A DNA stretch of 64,000 nucleotides from Thiomonas sp. FB-Cd (GCF_000733775.1 NZ_JPOE01000002.1:1240001-1304000), one strand, 5' to 3'; positions 47,037 through 55,973 are shown, numbered from the stretch's first letter. Numbers and translations: made by a program. Notes: a model not told the origin generated them from the letters alone.

Positions 47037-47135
47037 CCCGCCCCTTACCGCATGGCGTTGTCGCGCGGGTTTCGGGGGTCAGGGACTTCGATTTGCGCCG
47101 TTGCGGAGGCCCAGGTTTGGGTCTCGCCGCCACCT
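47037..47135 (-). repeat. orphan right-end fragment of a TnpB element
   Basis: About 95 bp align with 3838-3940, the 3' end of the tnpB gene at 3815-5131. Shared blocks include GCATGGCGTTGT, GGTTTGGGTCTCGCCGCCAC and a GGGTTTCG-n-GGGTCA core. On the minus strand it still reads as a TnpB tail (AARPKPGPPQRRKS, TPETRATTPC). This is the region that encodes the guide-RNA scaffold in such elements. The 80 bp up to the next element (47136-47215) hold nothing I recognise. Confidence 0.65.
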
Positions 47136-47215
47136 TGTTGCAGACGCATGCGCGTCGTTCGCCACCGCAGGTGCAAAACATGAAACTTGCTGGATGAGCG
47201 ATTCCAAGCGTGCTC

Positions 47216-47340
47216 GTTGACATCCTCCCCGCCCTTGGCGTTCGCCACCGCTTGCGCGGGAAGGACGGGGATTCCTGCGACGCTACGCATGAGTGACCTC
47301 GTGCGCAGTCGCTTCGGTGGGTTCCTGCTTCATCGAGGGG
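47216..47340 (-). ncRNA. putative omega RNA (guide RNA) at the right end of TnpB element copy 2
   Basis: In IS605-type elements the TnpB guide RNA comes from the tnpB 3' end plus right end, and its scaffold stops at a GTTCAA-like end followed by a guide copied from flanking DNA. Here the minus strand ends GGAGGATGTCAAC at 47216, after GC-rich self-complementary sequence. The guide would start with the flank GAGCACGCTTGG. Extent is estimated, not measured. Confidence 0.4.
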
Positions 47341-48506
47341 CCCGAATGCGCCACCTCTCCACAGGCTGCAACGCGGTGTCCCCGCGCCAGAATATTCATC
47401 GCGCCGACCACATCGGCGTGATGCGCGTAGCCACACGCCACGCACTTGAACTGCGACTGCGTGCGGCGATTCTCAGCCGCCACATGGCCGCAGCATGGGC
47501 AGGTGCGGCTCGTGTGGTGCGGCGGCACCGCCACGAGCCATCCGCCGCTCCACTGGAGCTTGTAGTCCAGTTGCCGGCGAAACTCGGCCCAGCCCTGGTC
47601 CAGGATCGACCGGTTCAGGCCGCTCTTGGCCCGAACGTTCCTGCCCGGTCGCTCGGCCATGCCCGCAGCGCTGCGCGACATGTTCTTCACCTGCAAGTCC
47701 TCGATACACACCATCGCGTGGTTTTGGCTGATGGATGTCGTGGCCTTGTGCAGGGCGTCGCGCCGGGCATTGCCAATTCTCTGGTGGAGTTTTGTGACTT
47801 TGGCCTTCGCTTTCGTCCAGTTCTTGCTGAACTTCACCTTGCGGCTCATCGCCCGCTGGTACCGCGCAAGCCGCACCGCGTGCGCCCTGAAACTGTTCAG
47901 CGGTGCCAGGAACGTGCCATCGCTGAACGTGGCAAATCGGGCAATGCCCACGTCGATCCCGATGGCGCGGGTGGCGCTCGGGATGGGCTGCTCGACCTCA
48001 CGCTCGGTCTGGATCGAGATGAACCACGTGCCGCCGCTGCTGGACACCGTGACGTTGCGCACCGCACCGAGCACATCGCGGCTGTTGCGGTAGCGCAGCC
48101 ACCCCAGCTTGGGCAAGAAGATGCGGCTGTTGGCCGCATCGAGCTTGATCTGTTTCGGATCCGGGTAGCGCAAGCTCGCGCCCTGGCCTTTCCTCTTGAA
48201 GTGCGGGAAATCGGCGCGTTTGGCGAAGACGTTGGTGTAGGCGCGGTCCAGATCCTTGAGTGCGTGTTGCAACGGGTGGATCGGCGCATCCTTGAGCCAC
48301 GGCGTCTCTGCGCCGTTGCGCCAGGCCGTCAGATGCCTGGCCATGTCGACGTAGCGGATGAATCGTCCGCCCGCCTCGTGGTTCGTCTTCTGCAACGCCA
48401 GCGCCTTGTTGAACACGAACCGGCACGAACCCGCGAAGCGTCGCATCTGGCGCTGCTGCTGGCCGTTTGGCCGAAGCTCGAACTTGAACGCCTGGAGTCG
48501 CTTCAT
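47283..48506 (-). CDS. tnpB: RNA-guided endonuclease TnpB, copy 2
   Basis: This 407-residue protein is an intact TnpB: N-terminal [20 protein letters not shown], Ruv[17 protein letters not shown], RuvC-II Glu in [16 protein letters not shown], zinc ribbon CPCCGH...CVACGY, and RuvC-III Asp in [15 protein letters not shown]. The ATG at 48506 gives the usual N-terminus; the frame extends further upstream. Its only related copy in the window (32284-33507) has a nonsense codon, so this copy could supply the protein for both. Confidence 0.92.
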   Translation of the reverse strand: MKRLQAFKFELRPNGQQQRQMRRFAGSCRFVFNKALALQKTNHEAGGRFIRYVDMARHLTAWRNGAETPWLKDAPIHPLQHALKDLDRAYTNVFAKRADFPHFKRKGQGASLRYPDPKQIKLDAANSRIFLPKLGWLRYRNSRDVLGAVRNVTVSSSGGTWFISIQTEREVEQPIPSATRAIGIDVGIARFATFSDGTFLAPLNSFRAHAVRLARYQRAMSRKVKFSKNWTKAKAKVTKLHQRIGNARRDALHKATTSISQNHAMVCIEDLQVKNMSRSAAGMAERPGRNVRAKSGLNRSILDQGWAEFRRQLDYKLQWSGGWLVAVPPHHTSRTCPCCGHVAAENRRTQSQFKCVACGYAHHADVVGAMNILARGHRVAACGEVAHSGPSMKQEPTEATAHEVTHA

Positions 48507-48621
48507 GACTGGGTGAATGTACAGCGCATCGGGCGCCACTTCAAGACCAACAAGGATGCCTGTGGCATCCACGCTGTCCTTCCTCCCCGTGCACGGGGAG
48601 GTTTGCCGCGCATCTGATCAT

Positions 48622-49053
48622 GCGTCAGGCGACAGCGCACCGATCCGCAGCACCAGGGTAACGCATGCGCATGGCTGCTTTGCCCCGCGACCCTCGGGCA
48701 CCGAAAACATCGACACGATTGATCGGGAAGGCTCCAAGGACGCGGCGCATCGGCGGTCCATCCTGCACCGGGCCCGGTCGATCACCAGTCCCGCGATTGA
48801 GATCGGGTGAGGCTCAACGTACGGGCGCTGGCGATGCGCACGCTGACCCCCGGTGTTCCGGGATCCGGCCGCACGCGGGGTCGCGCCAATGGGCTGATCG
48901 ACGGCCGCGCAGGCGCTTTCACGACAAAGCGCCTTGTGCCGCTGCAGTCGGGGACTGGGCGATTGCTTTGCTCAAAACTTGTGCTGCAACATTTTGCCAG
49001 GCGTAAGGCTTTGGATTGCATATCGCCGCAAAACCGCGCGACGGCTTCCCGCA
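48622..49053. other. gene-free interval right of TnpB element copy 2
   Basis: Open frames exist on both strands but none resembles a protein. The exopolysaccharide run on the minus strand ends at its right edge, so a terminator could lie here; I do not see a clear one. Confidence 0.4.
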
Positions 49054-49884
49054 TCATCCACTCAGCGCATCGGCAGGAACACGGCTTGCGAGCCATGAAT
49101 ACAAGGCCACAAAAATCATGACATCAAACACCACACCGAAGCACAGATACAGCAGGGGCATAAACAGCACCGATAGGTGTTGCAGCACGACGGCATGCAG
49201 AACCGCCATGTGCGGCACCATCAGTGCAAAGTAGACCAGTACCCCCGCGGGGTGGAGGAACCGGTGTGCACCGCGAATGGGCAGTATTCCGTAGCCCAAC
49301 GCGAGCAGCATTGGCACGGCGAGCATGACGCCGTATCCAGCGTTCAAAATGGCCTGTAAATGCCCTGGGATGGTGTAGGTGAACAGGGAGGGTTCGAACG
49401 TGAAAAACACGATGGCCGTGGCCTGGACCACGCACAAGGTGCGGATCAGGTATTTCAACGGCGTCATCGCATCGCTCATCCAGAACGTTGCCCCATAAAG
49501 GGCGATCACCGCTGCGGCCGTGGCGAGGACGATGCCCCTTGTTGGCATCACGGAGGTCCCGGCCGCTTGGACCCAGAGCAGAAGCCCAGACTCAGCGCGC
49601 CCGGCATGCAGTGGGATACCCAGATGCCCACCCCAGAACAAGATCACCTCCCGCCACCCGTGCATCAACGGCTGCTTACCCCACAGTAACAGGGCCGTGA
49701 ACAGCACGGCCCACGTCAGCGACTGGAGCAAGGCGCCCGAACGTAGCGGAGCGCTGCGCATGGCGCGATGGGCTCCCGGGCCTGGAAAGCTTGACCGAAC
49801 CTCGTCCAACGCCAACTTTGCGGCCTGCAGTGCATCGGACCTTGCGAGGCTGCGTTCGTGTGACTCCAGGGGTGCGGATTTCAT
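49054..49884 (-). CDS. polytopic membrane protein of the exopolysaccharide locus
   Basis: This 276-residue protein has a ~40-residue charged N-terminus and about seven membrane helices, for example LLQSLTWAVLFTALLLWG, IVLATAAAVIALYGATFWM and VLVYFALMVPHMAVLHAVVL. I recognise no family. The ATG at 49884 overlaps the stop of the barrel gene (TGATG), which fixes the start and implies translational coupling. A role in export, in modifying the polymer or in holding the synthase is possible but is only inferred from position. Confidence 0.7.
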   Translation of the reverse strand: MKSAPLESHERSLARSDALQAAKLALDEVRSSFPGPGAHRAMRSAPLRSGALLQSLTWAVLFTALLLWGKQPLMHGWREVILFWGGHLGIPLHAGRAESGLLLWVQAAGTSVMPTRGIVLATAAAVIALYGATFWMSDAMTPLKYLIRTLCVVQATAIVFFTFEPSLFTYTIPGHLQAILNAGYGVMLAVPMLLALGYGILPIRGAHRFLHPAGVLVYFALMVPHMAVLHAVVLQHLSVLFMPLLYLCFGVVFDVMIFVALYSWLASRVPADALSG

Positions 49885-50738
49885 CACAGTTGCCAAAACA
49901 GCCCGAGCGTGACGCCCTGCCGGTCGTAGTAGGGGTTTCGGTAGCGTTCCAGCATGGCTGAAACCCCCCAATTCGGGCCGAGCCAGTGGCGCACGGCAAG
50001 GCTCGCGTCGGTGCTGTAGAAGTCAACCAGTTGAACTCCAGCGCCGATGGTCTGGTATCCCTCCATGCCCCAGGCGTAGCGCCCGATGATCTGGGTTTTT
50101 TTAGCGTACCCCCACGTCGCCGCAACGAACTGCTGGCGCGTATCGACGCTTCCCGGACTGCTGTTGTTGAATCGCACTTCGCCTTGAACAACGAGTGGTT
50201 GGCTGAAGTAGTAAATGGCGCCCAGACCAACGCTCCTGTCGGTGTGGCCATCGGGCGCGAGGTAGTAGGACAGCCCAAGCGTGGCAACCAGGTTTTTTTG
50301 TGCGAGCAGCTTACGGTTGATAAACGCATCGACGCGATAGCGCGGCAGGTAGAACGCGCCATCACCCGCACCCACGGTCAAACTGGCATACCAATCGGGG
50401 TTGAGCGTCAGCGTATCGCCGAACCCGGCATACTTGCCCGGTTGACCGAACCGTCGCATGGCCGCCAACTGGCCCTGGAGCACATTGGCGCCCACTGCAT
50501 CGGTGCCGAGCACCCCCGTTTCGCTCCACTGACCATATCCGGCTGACAGGCTTTGATAGCTGGCGTAGGTGTCGATCTCGATCGGAGTCGAGGCCGGCGT
50601 CGGGGTCGGGGCGACCGGGGCAGCGGCTGGCGCAGCAGCCGGAACAGCGGCTGGCAGCAGGTTGGTTTGAGCCATGCACGGCACGGCGAGGCATGCCAGC
50701 AAGCTGCCGACCAGATGAATCACGTTTTTTCTTTGCAT
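49884..50738 (-). CDS. outer-membrane beta-barrel protein, YaiO-like
   Basis: This 284-residue protein has a signal peptide (MQRKNVIHLVGSLLACLAVP, cleavage after MAQ), a Pro/Ala linker, and then alternating amphipathic strands ending in an aromatic-Leu C-terminus (LGLFWQL) typical of barrels. The pattern (SLSAGYGQW, PRYRVDAFINRKL, SVGLGAIYYF, LAVRHWLGPNWG) resembles YaiO and the NfrA C-terminal barrel, which export surface polysaccharide. The ATG at 50738 is 10 bp after wecB; a longer frame upstream is not used. Confidence 0.7.
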   Translation of the reverse strand: MQRKNVIHLVGSLLACLAVPCMAQTNLLPAAVPAAAPAAAPVAPTPTPASTPIEIDTYASYQSLSAGYGQWSETGVLGTDAVGANVLQGQLAAMRRFGQPGKYAGFGDTLTLNPDWYASLTVGAGDGAFYLPRYRVDAFINRKLLAQKNLVATLGLSYYLAPDGHTDRSVGLGAIYYFSQPLVVQGEVRFNNSSPGSVDTRQQFVAATWGYAKKTQIIGRYAWGMEGYQTIGAGVQLVDFYSTDASLAVRHWLGPNWGVSAMLERYRNPYYDRQGVTLGLFWQL

Positions 50739-50748
50739 CAGGCTTTGC

Positions 50749-51891
50749 CTAGGTGGTGAGCAGAACTTTGGAAATGCGCTCGGCAGCCTGCCCGTCGCCA
50801 AACGGACTGTATGGAAGCTGCATGCGCCGATAAACGACCTCGTCGTTGAGCAGTGTCTCGGCCTCGTCCACAATGCGTTGCGTGTCGGTACCAACCAAAC
50901 GGGCCCCGCCGGCCTGCACCAATTCCTGGCGCTCGGTGCTGTTGCGAGCGATCAGAACGGGCCTGGCCAAGGCTGACGCCTCTTCCTGGATTCCTCCCGA
51001 GTCCGTCAGACTGAAATAGCAGCGCGCCAAGAGTGCAATCATGGACAGGTAGTCGAGCGGCTCGGTCAGGCACAGCCGCGCGCGAGCCTGCGCTGCCAAC
51101 CCGGTCAAACCCTTTGAGACATCCTCCTGCACGGATGGGTTGGGATGAACCGGCCAGACAACCACCAGCTCGGGGTACGCGTTCAGAAGCCTGACCACAG
51201 CGGCGGCGATGTCGCGAATCGGCTGTCCCCAGTTTTCCCGGCGATGTGCGGTGACAAGCATCAACCTGTTCTGGCTGTATTGCGCCAGGAAGCTGCTCAA
51301 CTGCCCGGGCATGGCCAGCGTCGGATCCAGCAATCCTTGGCTGATGCGTTCGCGCACCCAAAGCGCGGCATCGATCACCGTGTTGCCAACCATGAAAACG
51401 CGATCGGGCTCGATCCCTTCCCGGATCAGATTGGCCTGTGCCTGGAGCGTGGGTGCAAAGTGCCAGTGGGCCAGACGGCCGATCAGTTCTCGGTTCTTTT
51501 CTTCGGGAAACGGCTCATGCTCGCCCGTGCGCAAACCGGCTTCGATATGCGCCACCGATATGTTGTGGTAGTAGCCGGCCAGCGCCCCCGTAAAGGCGGA
51601 TGTGGTGTCTCCCTGCACCAGCACCACGTCGGGGTCGGCCTTTTCAACGACTTTGTCGATGCGGTCCAGAAGCGTCGCCGTCAGGTTGCCCAGCAGGGGC
51701 GAGCGGCGAGGCAACTCGATTTGATAATCCGGAGGTATTTCGAAAAATCGATACAGAACTTGGGCCACCTCCTCATGTTGCCCCGTGTGCAACAGCTGCA
51801 CATGGTTCCCCTGTTGACGCAGCAGACGGTACAGAACCGCAATCTTGATGATTTCCGGCCGGGTCCCGATGCAGGCAAGATACGTTGTCAT
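50749..51891 (-). CDS. wecB: UDP-N-acetylglucosamine 2-epimerase (WecB)
   Basis: This 380-residue enzyme interconverts UDP-GlcNAc and UDP-ManNAc. Family motifs are IGTRPEIIKIAVLYRLL, VQGDTTSAFTGAL (Asp), HIEAGLRTGEHEPFPEE (two Glu), TAHRRENWG (His) and DSGGIQEEASAL. It is the sugar-nucleotide step of the locus, and its product UDP-ManNAc is the likely substrate of the adjacent GT2 synthase. Its start overlaps the preceding gene by 4 bp. Confidence 0.94.
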   Translation of the reverse strand: MTTYLACIGTRPEIIKIAVLYRLLRQQGNHVQLLHTGQHEEVAQVLYRFFEIPPDYQIELPRRSPLLGNLTATLLDRIDKVVEKADPDVVLVQGDTTSAFTGALAGYYHNISVAHIEAGLRTGEHEPFPEEKNRELIGRLAHWHFAPTLQAQANLIREGIEPDRVFMVGNTVIDAALWVRERISQGLLDPTLAMPGQLSSFLAQYSQNRLMLVTAHRRENWGQPIRDIAAAVVRLLNAYPELVVVWPVHPNPSVQEDVSKGLTGLAAQARARLCLTEPLDYLSMIALLARCYFSLTDSGGIQEEASALARPVLIARNSTERQELVQAGGARLVGTDTQRIVDEAETLLNDEVVYRRMQLPYSPFGDGQAAERISKVLLTT

Positions 51892-52862
51892 GTACAGTTT
51901 TCCTTCGTGTTCGCTGGTACCACGTGGTGCGCGTTGAGGATCTGCACCACGACTTCATCGGTCACGGTCCAGTGCGCGGTATGGCGAAATGGCAAGGTGG
52001 TGCGCAACCAGCACTGCGCGGATGCGGTGTCGCCCTGCTTCCAGGCAACCAGCGCCACAAGCCCCCACGCAAAATCCGTGTGGACCTGGCTCAGCCATAG
52101 TCCGCGATACTGTTTGATCCATTGCGCATACCAGGCATGGGCACCGCCGGGAATGCCGGGATAGTTTTCCAACAACGGGTAGATTTGAGCGACGGCATCG
52201 GGATAGAACGCCGGTTTGACCAGTTCCTGCCCAGGCTGTGTAGAGACCAAAAACCGCTTTGTCTTGCCGTCCCAGAACGCCTTGTCGATGGACGCCGCCA
52301 GATTTGGGTGTGCCGCATTCTCAGCAGCCGCACGGTTGGCCTTTCCAGACCAGACTTCGAGGTTGTCCATGAAAAGCCCGTGCTGATAGACCGGCGAGAC
52401 GAGATAGATCCCCCGCGAAGGATCCACCAGCCTGGACAGAGCAAGCTGGGAGGCTTGCTCGCTATGACGCCAGGCTGGATTGCGTTTCAATTCAGCAGGC
52501 ATGGTCCTCAAAAACTCGAGCCAAAGCGCAAGCAGCGAATCATCCGCGTCAGCCGTCTTGCAGGGAGCCCACACCGGGCCGTTGCGGCAGAATCGATCGA
52601 ATGTGGCGTCGGGCTTTTGCCGGGCAAGCAGCCAATCCGCCCATGTCGTGCTGTAGGCAGCAATGCTCAAGCCATTCTGTTTCGCCAGGAGAAGCGCTTG
52701 CAAGGCGAAATAAGGGTCGACGGTATCGCCATGAAACTGAATGGAAATGGCGCCTGAATCATCGGCGTAGCCGGACAGATCAAGCGGCACGGCCTCGGCC
52801 TTTGCGAGAAACGCCAAAAGCGCCACCCCGGCAAACCGTCGGAGCCACAATCGTGTTCTCAT
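51888..52862 (-). CDS. secreted protein, six-hairpin glycosidase-like (unassigned)
   Basis: This 324-residue protein starts with a signal peptide (MRTRLWLRRFAGVALLAFLA, cleavage near KAEA-VP). The mature part is mostly helical with Trp-rich repeats (YSTTWADWL, LLALWLEFLRTMP, LFMDNLEVWSGK, AFWDGKTKRFL, WGLVALVAWKQGD). This is the look of an (alpha/alpha)6 barrel, as in periplasmic polymer lyases or GH8-type enzymes of polysaccharide loci. I cannot name catalytic residues. The ATG at 52862 and the stop at 51888 overlap both neighbours by 4 bp. Confidence 0.6.
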   Translation of the reverse strand: MRTRLWLRRFAGVALLAFLAKAEAVPLDLSGYADDSGAISIQFHGDTVDPYFALQALLLAKQNGLSIAAYSTTWADWLLARQKPDATFDRFCRNGPVWAPCKTADADDSLLALWLEFLRTMPAELKRNPAWRHSEQASQLALSRLVDPSRGIYLVSPVYQHGLFMDNLEVWSGKANRAAAENAAHPNLAASIDKAFWDGKTKRFLVSTQPGQELVKPAFYPDAVAQIYPLLENYPGIPGGAHAWYAQWIKQYRGLWLSQVHTDFAWGLVALVAWKQGDTASAQCWLRTTLPFRHTAHWTVTDEVVVQILNAHHVVPANTKENCT

Positions 52863-53914
52863 GCCACCCCCCATACGACGCCGGCTTCCCGGGCCCATAC
52901 GGTGCCATGCGCCACGGCGCCAATCTCGGCAATGATGGTTGGCGCGCTGATCGACGTCAGCGCGTCCTCGTGGCCAACCTGCGTGCCGTGATCAAGCAGA
53001 ACATCGGTTTCCGAGGTCACCGGGCCATGCGCCGAGGATCCCGCCAAAAAGTGAATCGTGTCCTCGCAAATGACAGCCCCGAGAACCCTGGCGTGGAAAC
53101 CAAGACGGATGCCCTGACGGGCTTTGATGTCGCCCTCGATGCTTGTGAACGCGCCGATCGTGAGTATTCCCGTCACAATCAGCGACCCGACATAATGACG
53201 ACTCTCGGGAATCGTGCAGTTGCCGTTCACCCGGTACAAGCGCCCGCCTCGATGCTCCGCCCCCGGCAATTGCGAAAGCTCGCTTGGCCGGCCTGCGCCG
53301 GCAACCGGGCGCTCCGATTTGGCTCGGCTTGCACCGAAGTGCACCGCGGGCGCATGCATGCGCTCGAAGCAGCAACCCCTTCCGAGTTCGATGGTGGCAT
53401 CGGACGAAAGGCGGCGCAGGCCAACGCTGAATCCACCCAAGCGCAGACCCTGGTCTGCATGCGCCCATTCCGTGACCCGGCTTAGAGGGCCGAGCTTGAT
53501 GCATCCGCTTGACAGGATGGCGGAGAAGGTGGAACCGCCAGCCGCGCGGAAATCCAAAGCGGCATGCACCGGGCGCAGGCATTCCACCGGGGTGGCAAGC
53601 ACAACGCTTCGGGTTGCGAGCACAGGCTCGTCCGTATGGTTCCAGGCCTGCACGTCGGCAACGTCGAACTTGTGTTGAAGTTGGAGTTCCTTTGATGTGT
53701 CAATGGAGGATGCATCCAGGACGCCTCCAACATGCTGCCTGCGCCACGAGTTGGCGAAATGACTTACCTGGTTGCTGTCATGGGCCGGCACCGTGAGGGC
53801 GTCTTCGTCGCTGGGGTTGCGCCACTCTTGCCATGCGGGCAGGAATGGGATCGTCAGAAAGGTCATGCTTCCCAGCACGAACACAACCATGAGCGTGAAC
53901 TCGAGGGGACTCAT
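52859..53914 (-). CDS. bactofilin-like polymer-forming protein
   Basis: This 351-residue protein starts with a membrane helix (MSPLEFTLMVVFVLGSMTFL). The C-terminal ~130 residues show the short-period beta-helix pattern of bactofilins (GSLIVTGILTIGAFTSIEGD, ARQGIRLGFHARVLGAVICE, GSSAHGPVTSETDVLLDHGT). A middle domain (~90-215) is of unknown type. Bactofilins polymerise into scaffolds that localise cell-envelope enzymes, so this may organise the synthase at the membrane. It overlaps both neighbouring genes by 4 bp. Confidence 0.72.
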   Translation of the reverse strand: MSPLEFTLMVVFVLGSMTFLTIPFLPAWQEWRNPSDEDALTVPAHDSNQVSHFANSWRRQHVGGVLDASSIDTSKELQLQHKFDVADVQAWNHTDEPVLATRSVVLATPVECLRPVHAALDFRAAGGSTFSAILSSGCIKLGPLSRVTEWAHADQGLRLGGFSVGLRRLSSDATIELGRGCCFERMHAPAVHFGASRAKSERPVAGAGRPSELSQLPGAEHRGGRLYRVNGNCTIPESRHYVGSLIVTGILTIGAFTSIEGDIKARQGIRLGFHARVLGAVICEDTIHFLAGSSAHGPVTSETDVLLDHGTQVGHEDALTSISAPTIIAEIGAVAHGTVWAREAGVVWGVA

Positions 53915-55425
53915 ATCGGACTCGCGCTCCTGTAACGCACGGTTTTGTGCCAGACCAGCTCTCTCTGCAAAAGCCCATCCACAATGAGCTCAGCGGATGC
54001 CCAGGTGATCGCGAACAGACTGACGAAAAAGCACAGCAGATTGATGGGGAGAAGGCGCACGCGCCGGCGGTTGCCGTCCAGAAGCACGGCCATCACGATT
54101 TCATAAAAGGTTGCGAAATTTCCCAGGGTTCCATAGGCCATCACGGCAAAGACGGGCAGAACGAGAGCGAGCAGGGAGCTGGCGTTCAGGTAGTACAGCG
54201 TCAAGGCCAAGCCCCAGCCCAACAACAGCAACGGAGGAACAGCAAAGATCGTCAGCAGCATGAAGCCATCGACTTTTTCCCGGGCCGACAAGAACCGACT
54301 GCCCAAGAGGCCGCGCCAGTGGCGAACCAGGACCTGGTTGTGTCCCTTGGCCCAACGGCGAACCTGGCGAATACGCACAGACCATTCCTCCGGCACCTCT
54401 TCGAAACACTCGGAGCGGTTGCTGTACACGGTCTTCCAGCCATGGATCAGCAATCGAAAGGTGATGTCGGTATCTTCGGCCAGCGCATCGTCGTTCCATC
54501 CTCCCACCGCGTCCACCGCCGAGCGACGAATGCCCCCGACGGTTCCCCCGTATTGCGGCACCAGGCGAAGGTTCATGCGCGCTTGCTGGTCCACTTGATA
54601 TCCGGCGGATCGCTCCAGATCGAGTAATCGTGTCAGCAGATTGCTCCCGCCATTCACGGGCACCACGCGCCCCATGACGGCGCCGACCTCCGGATCAAAG
54701 AAGGGGGAAACCAACTGCCGAAGCAGTCCCTTCCCGGGGATGTAGTCCGCGTCAAAGATCAGCGCAATGTCGCCTTCGGCCAGTGGCAACGCATCCTTGA
54801 GTGCGGCCGATTTTCCCGGCTTGCCGGTTAATCGATGGAAGGGATGGATGCGATCCGGAAAGCGTTGTGCGAAGTTGTCAATGATGCTCCGTGTCTGGTC
54901 CTGAGAGCGGTCATTGACGGGGACGATCTTGAGCCGATTCTGCGGATAGTCCGAGTTCAGCAGCGCCGTGATGCATCCGGCAATCACCTTTTCCTCGTTA
55001 TGCGCCGCGATGAAAACGGTCAGCATTGGCCAGTCGGCCGTGTCGATGTCGAGGTAGGGATGACGCTGCTTTCCAAAGAGACGGCTCAACGTGAATGCGA
55101 TGTGACGTGCGGCGTAGGCCATCATCACCAAGACAATCAGACCGAGCACAAAGGCCAGGCCAGTGACCACAGGGCGTTGGTGCAGCGCTACGGCCAGATT
55201 GGGTAAATCCGGTACGAGTGTGGGAAGCTCCACTGTCGCGGCGTGGACTGCGTTGCCCACCAGCAGCGGGGCGGCCGCAAAGGGTTGCGGTGAACGAGCA
55301 ATTGACTCTCCAGTGTTGGCGTCTCCTGCGGGCTTGAGCCAGCCCGAATGGAAGGATTGCATGTTCACTTGCGGCGGCGTCGCGGTCTGTGCGCTGGCGT
55401 ACAACTCGCACAGATCGGTCATCAC
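53911..55425 (-). CDS. processive family 2 glycosyltransferase (polysaccharide synthase)
   Basis: This ~504-residue inner-membrane synthase has a helix at ~83-105, a GT-A catalytic domain (VFIAAHNEEKVIAGCITALL, VPVNDRSQDQTRSII, the UDP/metal-binding Asp in LIFDADYIPGKG, LAEDTDITFRLL) and the processivity motif QVRRWAKGHNQ, then four C-terminal helices. It resembles PgaC/NfrB synthases. No PilZ or MshEN domain is attached, so any c-di-GMP control would be indirect. It could start at GTG 55425, ATG 55422, or Met22. It is the first recognisable gene of the coupled run. Confidence 0.9.
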   Translation of the reverse strand: MMTDLCELYASAQTATPPQVNMQSFHSGWLKPAGDANTGESIARSPQPFAAAPLLVGNAVHAATVELPTLVPDLPNLAVALHQRPVVTGLAFVLGLIVLVMMAYAARHIAFTLSRLFGKQRHPYLDIDTADWPMLTVFIAAHNEEKVIAGCITALLNSDYPQNRLKIVPVNDRSQDQTRSIIDNFAQRFPDRIHPFHRLTGKPGKSAALKDALPLAEGDIALIFDADYIPGKGLLRQLVSPFFDPEVGAVMGRVVPVNGGSNLLTRLLDLERSAGYQVDQQARMNLRLVPQYGGTVGGIRRSAVDAVGGWNDDALAEDTDITFRLLIHGWKTVYSNRSECFEEVPEEWSVRIRQVRRWAKGHNQVLVRHWRGLLGSRFLSAREKVDGFMLLTIFAVPPLLLLGWGLALTLYYLNASSLLALVLPVFAVMAYGTLGNFATFYEIVMAVLLDGNRRRVRLLPINLLCFFVSLFAITWASAELIVDGLLQRELVWHKTVRYRSASPI

Positions 55426-55817
55426 CCAAGCGGGAACATCGGCAGGTTGGACAGCCAGGCTTGCTTGCCAAGCGTTGTGAGGACGGCCATGACGTGCCAG
55501 TCCACGGCCGAAGAGCAGGCGGCCTGCCCAACGCCCATCAAGACCGGCGTGCCAGGTCCCGCTGCAGGGCGCCGTCTGATGGCCACCCCGCGGAAAGGGC
55601 TTCGATCATCACATCGGCTCCGAACGCCATGCCACGCGTGACAAAGGCGTCCTGGAGCGTCCTGGAGTGGGCCCCCTGCGCGACTGCAAAAAGTGGCCTT
55701 GCGGACTCCATGCGGCCTGCCTGTGCCGATGCAGGCCGCATGGAATTTCTCGACGAATCCGGCCACGATCCGCGCGCAATGCAGAACTCAGGCGCATCGT
55801 GGAGCGAGAACCGCACA
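55426..55817. other. upstream region with a possible decayed leading gene
   Basis: A minus-strand frame ending at 55422 overlaps the GTG start of the synthase gene by 4 bp (GTGA), like the other junctions of this run. Its last ~40 residues and an adjacent frame (QDAFVTRGMAFGADVMIEAL) look protein-like but are in different frames, suggesting a frameshifted gene. No family was recognised. Confidence 0.35.
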
Positions 55818-55973
55818 TTAATGCATATAGAAGCCGCCAGTCCCCACGAGACCAAGAAGTCCGATCACGATCAGATAAATGGCAACAATGTAATTCAACA
55901 GTCGCGGAACGACGAGGATAAGTACACCCGCAATCAGGGAAACGAGGGGGCCAATGCTCAAATGTAGGTTCAT
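55818..55973 (-). CDS. DUF3096 family small membrane protein
   Basis: This 51-residue protein (MNLHLSIGPLVSLIAGVLIL, then VVPRLLNYIVAIYLIVIGLL) consists of two membrane helices and matches the DUF3096 family. The second ATG has AAAGGA at good spacing; the longer frame to 56000 is unlikely. Function unknown; such proteins are often stress-linked. Confidence 0.85.
   Translation of the reverse strand: MNLHLSIGPLVSLIAGVLILVVPRLLNYIVAIYLIVIGLLGLVGTGGFYMH

Larger units (their letters stand above)
47216..48621 (-). mobile_element. IS605-like TnpB-only element, copy 2 (intact)
   Basis: This 1406-bp block matches copy 1 end to end and shows where that copy was interrupted. On the minus strand it begins ATGATCAGATGCGCGG and ends GGAGGATGTCAAC. 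A perfect 20-bp palindrome lies at 48582-48601 near the left end. There is no tnpA gene, so mobility would need a TnpA supplied from elsewhere. Part of the target pentamer may be included in the shared ends. Confidence 0.87.

Noticed and set aside
47187..48617. 476-codon plus-strand frame opposite tnpB copy 2
   Set aside because: Shadow of the intact minus-strand TnpB in GC-rich DNA.
32217..48621. The two 1.4-kb copies considered as flanks of a composite transposon carrying ndvB
   Set aside because: They lie in the same orientation, lack tnpA, and each has its own target junction; copy 1 sits in the slipin gene with the native tail on the other side, so ndvB was not carried in.
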